Shown: in pieces, positions 1-4,314 of the stretch
Layout of the letters: each line of letters starts with the position of its first letter
Numbering within the stretch: position 1 is the first letter of the stretch
Source of the DNA: Nitrospira sp. UBA2083
GTDB lineage: Bacteria > Nitrospirota > Nitrospiria > Nitrospirales > Nitrospiraceae
Direction of reading: 5' to 3'
Length of the DNA: 6,733 nt
Assembly (NCBI GenBank): GCA_002331625.1
Contig: DCZN01000051.1
Span: 1-6,733 of the forward strand
Translations under genes and position numbers: made by a program
Notes under the pieces: model-generated
Databases searched by the model: none
Seen by the model: only the letters and a program-made list of their open reading frames with translations
What the model was told of the DNA's origin: nothing

Positions 1-1517
1 ACCGACGTCGTCCCACCAACGCCAGGCAACGTTTCGACAAATCTCTGGAGGGCCTCGATGCGGTGAAGTGCATCCGGGTTGAACAAGCCTTCAGGTGTGG
101 GGGTGTCCACCACAATATCCAGGTAATTGGTCCCGTCCATCACCTGGTTGATCACTTTGTCTGCGCGATAAATAGGTTCATCATGCTGAAAGTTTTCGAT
201 CGTCGCCTCCTCGATGATGAGCCGAAACGCACCGATCGTCCCCAATACGGCGATGACGAGAGTCACGCTGAGAATGAGCCTTGGTTGGTGAATCGCAAAG
301 CGGCCCAATGCCGTCACAAGTTGGCCATAGCGGTCAATCGTCTGGTCGGCTTTGATTGCAGGAGAAGGCTTAAATTGCACCAACATCAATGCAGCCGGAA
401 TAAATACCAGGCCATAGGCCCAAGCCCCCATAATCCCAATGGACGCAAAGAGACCAAAATACTGCATCGGCGGCATCCCGCCGGACGCATAGAGCGAAAT
501 GAACCCAACCACGGTGGTGAGAATGGTCATCGTCAGGGGCTTCCAGACTTCGGTCATGGTACGAACAATCACTTCCTGATGGGTGAGATTGGGGTGAGCA
601 CGACCCACTTCGTAATAGTGCGTGAGGAGATGGATCGGCTCGGCGACCGCCATCCCGATCAAGATGGAAAGGAGACCGTTGGTAATCACGTAGAATGGGA
701 TCCCGCCCGCTGCCATGGTCCCGAAGGCGGCTGCAACCGTGCCGAGCACGACCAAATTCGGTAACAGCATCCCGCGCACCGTCCGAAAGGCGATGAAGAG
801 GACAATAGTGATGACGATCGCAACAACCGGATTGATTCGCTTCGCATCGTGGTCAATGTAGTTGAAGAGGTACCCGGAGATCGCCCCTTCGCCAGCCACA
901 TGAAGCTCGACCCCTGGCAGCTGAGGGGCCTCTTGAACCAGGCTCATGAATGCCTGATACGTCGCCTCGCTCTTCATCTCGTCAAGAATTTCAGCCGTGA
1001 TCAAGGTCGCCGTATCATCACGTGCCACTAGGCTGCCTTGGTAGAGCGGGAAATCAGCAATTGCCGCACGAATCGTATCGGCCTGAATCTGCGTGACAGG
1101 CAGCGGCTGGAAGAATCGCTTCACTTGCATGCCGTCAGCAGTGCCGACAATATTGTTCTCCGTTGCCAGGCTCATCACTCGATCAGGGTCAACGTTAGAA
1201 ATCGTTTTGACCCGATCTGTAAGCCACTGCACTAATTGCAACGTCTCGGGGTTAAAGACACCAGTGGCCCCACGATTGATGACTGCGATCACAAACGGAT
1301 CTGATAGGCCGAAGACTTGTTTGACTTGATCCCGATAGACGCGGGCGGGGTTATCCTTCGCAATAAAGGAGTCCGACGAGGTATCCATAGTCAACTGCGG
1401 GATGAACGCAGCCAGGCTCACTAGCAATATGACTCCCACTAGAACAAGCACCTTGGAGTGCGTGGTGACCCACCAGAAAAACTGTTCGGCTCTGCCATGA
1501 CCTCTTAACTGACTCAT
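1..1517 (-). CDS. MMPL/RND-superfamily exporter, N-terminal 505 residues (runs off left edge)
   Basis: Probable proton-driven inner-membrane exporter of the RND superfamily, MMPL/COG1033-like branch; substrate unknown (lipids or hydrophobic compounds are typical for the family). The frame is open from 1517 to the window edge. Visible in order: short cytoplasmic N-terminus; TM1 at about residues 22-41; a periplasmic domain starting with the family-like stretch DTSSDSFIAKDNPA; a block of about five TM segments at about 230-390 containing GMAVAEPIHLL (about 288-298); TM7 at about 415-435; then the start of the second periplasmic domain. Full-length relatives are usually 750-900 residues, so roughly a third is missing. 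I chose ATG at 1517 because GGAGGG (1525-1530) lies 7 nt upstream; the in-frame ATG at 1523 is only 1 nt from it. The gene lies 217 bp downstream of a MarR gene and has the same palindrome in front (1532-1548), so control by that regulator is inferred. Family assignment is confident, substrate is not. Confidence 0.93.
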   Translation of the reverse strand, partial: MSQLRGHGRAEQFFWWVTTHSKVLVLVGVILLVSLAAFIPQLTMDTSSDSFIAKDNPARVYRDQVKQVFGLSDPFVIAVINRGATGVFNPETLQLVQWLTDRVKTISNVDPDRVMSLATENNIVGTADGMQVKRFFQPLPVTQIQADTIRAAIADFPLYQGSLVARDDTATLITAEILDEMKSEATYQAFMSLVQEAPQLPGVELHVAGEGAISGYLFNYIDHDAKRINPVVAIVITIVLFIAFRTVRGMLLPNLVVLGTVAAAFGTMAAGGIPFYVITNGLLSILIGMAVAEPIHLLTHYYEVGRAHPNLTHQEVIVRTMTEVWKPLTMTILTTVVGFISLYASGGMPPMQYFGLFASIGIMGAWAYGLVFIPAALMLVQFKPSPAIKADQTIDRYGQLVTALGRFAIHQPRLILSVTLVIAVLGTIGAFRLIIEEATIENFQHDEPIYRADKVINQVMDGTNYLDIVVDTPTPEGLFNPDALHRIEALQRFVETLPGVGGTTS

Positions 1518-1531
1518 TGCCATTCCCTCCT

Positions 1532-1548
1532 ATAGTGTATATACACGT
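1532..1548 (-). promoter_or_regulatory. Probable MarR operator in front of the RND gene
   Basis: On the minus strand this reads ACGTGTATATACACTAT and contains the perfect 12-bp palindrome GTGTATATACAC (1535-1546). It ends just before the GGAGGG ribosome binding site of the RND gene. The same 17 bases, with one difference, occur in front of the MarR gene at 2190-2206. The AT-rich core (TATATA) could also serve as a -10 element, in which case a bound repressor would block RNA polymerase directly. No good -35 is visible at the matching distance. Binding by the neighbouring MarR protein is inferred from the repetition and position. Confidence 0.7.
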
Positions 1549-1680
1549 ATCAATTCAAAAACATTTGGCATCGCTTGCTCCACGAACCTCACTCCCACGA
1601 CCGGGCAACCTGGGAGATGGAACGTAATGCTCGAGATGCTTGTATGATATGCCCACCTCAGGCGTTAGCATAAGCTCAAT

Positions 1681-1694
1681 TAGTGTACCTGCAC
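1681..1694 (-). promoter_or_regulatory. Possible third, degenerate operator copy
   Basis: The minus strand reads GTGCAGGTACACTA, matching 12 of 14 positions of the copy at 2192-2205 (GTGTATGTACACTA) and keeping the half-site GTACACTA exactly. It lies 41-54 nt after the stop codon of the MarR gene and about 135 bp upstream of the RND operator. It could be a weak accessory site that supports looping, or a chance match. The rest of the 1549-1734 spacer shows only a short inverted repeat (TTCAT/ATGAA, 1697-1712) and no convincing terminator, so the MarR message may run on into the RND gene. Confidence 0.3.
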
Positions 1695-1734
1695 CCTTCA
1701 TGGTATTATGAACCGCCCAACTACCGTGAATTCG

Positions 1735-2187
1735 TTAGATTGATTGTTTGCTTAACGACCGAATTGCAGACAATTCTTTCATCAGGCTCTTAAAACGCGA
1801 GTGCCCAAGATCCTGAACGACCGTCTGCTGTGCTTTCTTCCAATAAGGCAACGCCTTCATCAGCGCATCTCGACCCGCAGTGGTCAACGTAATCGACTTC
1901 GTACGTCCATCTTTACCAGGTCCTACTGCAATTAAGCCTCGGGTTTCTAGCACTCTCAAGTTCCGGGTTAACGTCGTTCTCTCTACACCAAGCCGATCTG
2001 CCGTTTCCGTGATCGGCAACTCACCTGCTAGGTGAGCGACTGTTAACAAGGAAAATTGTGTTCCCTGTATCCCTGAAGGTTCGAGGACAGCGTCATAGAA
2101 TCGCGTGATCGCACGTGCGGCTTTTCTCACGTTGAAACATGCACAATCAACACATTCCTCAAATTCTTCTGAGCATTGCGCCTTCAT
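1735..2187 (-). CDS. MarR-family winged-helix transcriptional regulator
   Basis: A 150-residue protein of normal MarR length, expected to act as a DNA-binding dimer, usually a repressor released by a small ligand or oxidation. Residues 17-32 (CFNVRKAARAITRFYD) form the typical first dimerisation helix. Residues 58-84 are the helix-turn-helix, with ITETADRLGVERTTLTRNL as positioning and recognition helices. Residues 88-103 form the wing, with the conserved Asp93-Gly94-Arg95 tip. The C-terminal helices follow. The N-terminus carries four cysteines (5, 12, 15, 17), which could respond to oxidants or metals. ATG at 2187 is the only good start, yet no Shine-Dalgarno sequence precedes it: the operator palindrome (2192-2203) lies only 4 nt upstream. 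The RND exporter downstream has a near-identical site, so the likely role is autorepression plus control of the exporter. The family is certain, the ligand unknown. Confidence 0.95.
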   Translation of the reverse strand: MKAQCSEEFEECVDCACFNVRKAARAITRFYDAVLEPSGIQGTQFSLLTVAHLAGELPITETADRLGVERTTLTRNLRVLETRGLIAVGPGKDGRTKSITLTTAGRDALMKALPYWKKAQQTVVQDLGHSRFKSLMKELSAIRSLSKQSI

Positions 2188-2189
2188 AA

Positions 2190-2206
2190 ACGTGTATGTA
2201 CACTAT
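2190..2206 (+). promoter_or_regulatory. Probable autoregulatory MarR operator
   Basis: The plus strand reads ACGTGTATGTACACTAT, identical to the site at 1532-1548 except at one central base. The 12-bp core GTGTATGTACAC (2192-2203) has five paired positions per arm and an imperfect centre. The site lies 4 nt before the MarR start codon, in the region where the -10 element would be. Relative to its gene it is flipped compared with the RND copy, which is harmless for a dimer binding a near-palindrome. Confidence 0.7.
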
Positions 2207-2224
2207 TCAGGAAGATCTTGTCAA
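2195..2224 (-). promoter_or_regulatory. Candidate sigma70-type promoter of the MarR gene
   Basis: A perfect -35 hexamer TTGACA lies at 2219-2224 on the minus strand. The best -10 at acceptable spacing is TACATA (2195-2200, 18-bp spacer), which is poor and inside the operator. With this -10 transcription would begin at about the A of the ATG at 2187, giving a leaderless message; this fits the absence of a ribosome binding site. The -35 is seen directly; the -10 and start point are inferred. Confidence 0.45.
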
Positions 2225-2446
2225 GGGGGATTGTGAATAGTACGAGTAATTCCAGATTGGGCCCTGCGAATTGGGCTGCCCCACTGGCGGTATCGGTCGG
2301 AACGGTGGAGACAGATACAGGTCATCCGCTGAAGACCAACCCGACGACTCATTGAACCGCCTGATCGTGGAAAGCGCATCACGATTTGAAGCGTGCAATG
2401 TTGCCCCCACTCATGCCCGTTCTCCCATGGGGGACTTCGTTGAAGT
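2225..2446. other. Intergenic stretch without a supported gene
   Basis: Between the MarR promoter and the 131-residue gene I find no reading frame with both a ribosome binding site and a protein-like composition. Two tiny inverted repeats lie at or just after the stop of the upstream gene: ACTTC/GAAGT (2434-2446) and TACC/GGTA (2448-2458, overlapping the stop). CCCATGGG follows at about 2424-2431. None is followed by a run of T on the minus strand, so an intrinsic terminator is not convincing. Confidence 0.4.
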
Positions 2447-2842
2447 TTACCGAAGGTACCGAACATAGTTGATGTGGGCCTCGTAGGCCTGCCACCGAGC
2501 GAGTACCACTTCCTTGCCATGCGCCTTGACCATCCGGACCAGCCAGAGCTGCTCAACGGCTGTGAGATTGGAACAGATCTTCGATAAGGTCAGAGGTGGT
2601 TCGACCGTGAGCGGATAGGATTCATCGAATCCTCTGATTCTATGGTCGTGACAATCTACATCGTCACAATCCGGCGGCGCGTCCACCGCGAGTTCATGGC
2701 AGCGCATTTTCGCAACCTCCTGAGCGACCTTTTGTTGAAAGCCTTCACCCTCGCGAGACCGCTTGGCTGGGGATCCCTCAAGAAACGGATGGGTTTGGAC
2801 GCGCGTACGCAATAATCCATCGGACTGATTCACCTTTGTCAT
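2447..2842 (-). CDS. Hypothetical protein, 131 residues, with a Cys/His/Asp cluster
   Basis: I do not recognise this protein. ATG at 2842 is preceded by GGAGGA (2848-2853) with a 5-nt spacer, an excellent ribosome binding site and the main reason to call it real. It has no signal peptide or membrane segment. Residues 1-45 are polar and probably flexible. Residues 46-67 hold Cys48-His49, Cys59, Cys64-His65 and His67 among several Asp (PPDCDDVDCHDH), a possible metal-binding patch. Residues 84-131 look like a folded helical part rich in aromatic and basic residues (LWLVRMVKAHGKEVVLARW, 99-117). It lies upstream of the MarR gene on the same strand, with 222 bp and a separate promoter between them, so a shared operon is doubtful. 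Metal binding is speculation from composition. Confidence 0.65.
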   Translation of the reverse strand: MTKVNQSDGLLRTRVQTHPFLEGSPAKRSREGEGFQQKVAQEVAKMRCHELAVDAPPDCDDVDCHDHRIRGFDESYPLTVEPPLTLSKICSNLTAVEQLWLVRMVKAHGKEVVLARWQAYEAHINYVRYLR

Positions 2843-3014
2843 GCCGTTCCTCCACTCTTCACGATGGCTTGTCCCACTCGATGAAAGTTACTCACTGCGT
2901 TCGTAGAGCACGCATTCCCGTGCAGGATCGTCCGAAGCGCAGGGCTTGCAGGCGAGATATCTTCAGCAAGGACGCCCGTGGCTACCCACAGTATCCCCCT
3001 CATGCTCAAAGACC

Positions 3015-3029
3015 GAGTCACCATGACTC
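3015..3029. repeat. Small perfect inverted repeat GAGTCA-CCA-TGACTC
   Basis: Six-base arms with a 3-nt centre in the 228-bp gap between the two small hypothetical genes (2843-3070). It could be a protein-binding site or a small hairpin. No T-run follows on either strand, so it is not an intrinsic terminator. I could not identify a convincing promoter for the 131-residue gene in the same gap. Confidence 0.35.
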
Positions 3030-3070
3030 AGCCGATCACCTGCACAAGCGCAATGATTTAATGACGAAGG

Positions 3071-3364
3071 CTACCCTTGGGGAGGGCGGAAGATGGAGAT
3101 TGAAACGATTGGCAGGTAAATGAGTCGCTGAAACTCTACAGAGAAAGCGATGTGGTCGGGAGCACGAGGTTTCAGCATGATCGGAAGAATTGAAAAGTCT
3201 TCAGACAGCGATTCTATCGGCGAATCCGATGTGAGCAAGGCAAGGAGCGTGACGGGGACTCCAAGCATTTGGAAGACCACGCAAAGACAGAGAAGCGAGA
3301 TGAGGCAAACAACCCCCACACCTTGCTCTGATAAGCGCACTCCCCCCGGCTCAATCCACTTCAT
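3071..3364 (-). CDS. Hypothetical small single-pass membrane protein, 97 residues
   Basis: I do not recognise a family with certainty. Residues 1-14 are polar, and residues 15-44 form one strongly hydrophobic stretch (VGVVCLISLLCLCVV then MLGVPVTLLALL) fitting a membrane segment or uncleaved signal anchor. Residues 45-97 are a short soluble tail ending in a hydrophobic LIYLPIVSISIF patch. Such a segment is better evidence of coding than anything in the overlapping plus-strand frames. The ATG at 3364 has only a weak CAGG two bases upstream; GTG at residues 9 or 16 are alternatives, so the start is uncertain. It lies about 210 bp downstream of the old carbonic anhydrase end and 228 bp upstream of the next gene, with no visible partner. 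Confidence 0.45.
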   Translation of the reverse strand: MKWIEPGGVRLSEQGVGVVCLISLLCLCVVFQMLGVPVTLLALLTSDSPIESLSEDFSILPIMLKPRAPDHIAFSVEFQRLIYLPIVSISIFRPPQG

Positions 3365-3531
3365 GCCTGAAAGCTACCGACTAGCATCACTAGGAGTCAA
3401 GTGACATCGTTCGGATATCGTTTCCATGCGTGGCTCACTTTACACCGCGACTGGTGCCTCTCGAATAGCTCGGATGTCCATCTTAAACCGGGAGCAACCA
3501 GAACCTTTGGACCCATGACAGGACCAGGAGT

Positions 3532-3566
3532 CGCGACGGTCGCGGGTGAGTCACCTCCGGGGTGAC
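3532..3566. repeat. Pair of adjacent GC-rich hairpins after the carbonic anhydrase gene
   Basis: Two short inverted repeats stand side by side: CGCGA/TCGCG (3532-3544) and GTCACC/GGTGAC (3550-3566, loop TCCGG). They lie 8 nt beyond the original stop codon of the carbonic anhydrase (3575-3577). They may mark or protect the 3' end of that message. Neither is followed by T residues on the minus strand, so factor-independent termination is not supported. The remaining 3365-3531 shows nothing I can name. Confidence 0.4.
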
Positions 3567-3574
3567 CTGAATTT

Positions 3575-3688
3575 CTACATCTGGCTGAGCGCAGCCTTTT
3601 CATACAGCGAGACAAAGTCCTGCGAGGGGAAGTCATAGACCCAAACATCCCCCGTTGAAATCGAATAGACCCAACCATGGAAATCTAC
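3575..3688 (-). pseudogene. Cut-off C-terminal 37 codons of the beta-carbonic anhydrase
   Basis: Directly after the amber codon at 3689-3691, in the same frame, the minus strand reads VDFHGWVYSISTGDVWVYDF and ends after LSQM at a TAG (3575-3577). The HGWVY-x-I-x-TG pattern is the standard last beta-strand of this type of beta-CA, just after the HPSVA helix that ends the truncated frame. With the stop counted as one residue the whole protein would be 212 residues, the usual length. This stretch is therefore the separated end of the same gene, not a new one. It is untranslated unless the amber codon is read through. Confidence 0.88.
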
Positions 3689-4213
3689 CTAGCTTTTCCG
3701 AAGTTGAAGAGCAACGGAAGGGTGTGTCCGCAGATGCTCCAGCTGTGCACGGACATTCTCCTGAGTCGTCTTGATGAGCCGATCGTTGCCTGTGATGTCC
3801 GCATGGAGTTCACGCATCAACCGTCTGGTCGTTTCAGCTTGGCTCAACCATTCTTTGACAGCTGGCAGGTTTTTGACGTCCTCGGGATTCAACAGCGCCT
3901 TCATGACACCACAGTCCGTGTGGCCGCAGACGATGATGTGGGGAACCTTGAGAACCGCCATCGCGTATTCGATCGTCGCGGTAGTGCCGCCTTGCATCGA
4001 GCCGTACGGGGGCACGATATTCCCGGCATTGCGCAGAATAAACAGTTCGCCCGGATCAGTCTGCGTGAGGAGCGTCGGGTCGACACGTGAGTCCGAACAG
4101 GTAATGAAGAGTGCGCGAGGAGCCTGACTTTGAGACAGGCGTGTAAACAGTACTTTCTTATTCCCAAACACTTCGCTGCGAAACTTCAAGAAGCCATTTA
4201 CCAGTTTCTCCAT
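3689..4213 (-). CDS. Beta-class carbonic anhydrase, truncated by an in-frame amber codon
   Basis: Would catalyse CO2 + H2O to bicarbonate + H+ in the cytoplasm. The active site is complete: Cys39, Asp41 and Arg43 (TCSDSR), His98 and Cys101 (GHTDCG), giving the Cys-His-Cys zinc site and the Asp-Arg pair, plus the RNAGN loop (61-65). The start ATG at 4213 has GAGG 7 nt upstream and the N-terminus MEKLVNGFLKFR is usual for the family. The frame stops at 174 residues just after LRTHPSVALQLRKS. The missing 37 residues are intact in the same frame beyond the TAG, so one base change explains the break. The lost part includes the terminal beta-strand near the dimer interface, so activity may be lost or reduced. 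The gene lies 101 bp downstream of the SulP-CA fusion and is probably co-transcribed with it. Alternatives are sequencing error or amber readthrough. Confidence 0.9.
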   Translation of the reverse strand: MEKLVNGFLKFRSEVFGNKKVLFTRLSQSQAPRALFITCSDSRVDPTLLTQTDPGELFILRNAGNIVPPYGSMQGGTTATIEYAMAVLKVPHIIVCGHTDCGVMKALLNPEDVKNLPAVKEWLSQAETTRRLMRELHADITGNDRLIKTTQENVRAQLEHLRTHPSVALQLRKS

Positions 4214-4314
4214 GATCCAGCCTCGTTCTGATCCTCACATGGGATTCTCTCCGCCACCGGTCTTTGCCACCTCCAGCGGATACCCTCATTCGACGTGCCT
4301 GTCAGCGTGATACC

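Noticed and set aside
63..764. Plus-strand 233-residue open frame
   Set aside because: It is antisense to the RND exporter, has a polar His/Arg-rich low-complexity composition and no family motif, while the minus strand encodes a clear transporter.
2221..2556. Minus-strand frames in the gap between the MarR gene and the 131-residue gene
   Set aside because: They overlap the MarR promoter or the end of the neighbouring gene, lack ribosome binding sites and have Trp/Arg/Ser-rich shadow composition.
3397..3678. Minus-strand 93-residue frame beginning MVGSIRF
   Set aside because: It overlaps the carbonic anhydrase C-terminal codons in a different frame and has an Arg/Ser-rich shadow composition. 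The in-frame continuation of the enzyme explains these bases.
3677..4127. Plus-strand open frames over the carbonic anhydrase
   Set aside because: They are antisense to a gene with complete beta-CA motifs, and neither has a recognisable domain.
3575..4213. A frameshift as the cause of the short carbonic anhydrase
   Set aside because: Codon-by-codon reading shows the C-terminal HGWVY segment in the same frame as the N-terminal part; only a TAG codon separates them.
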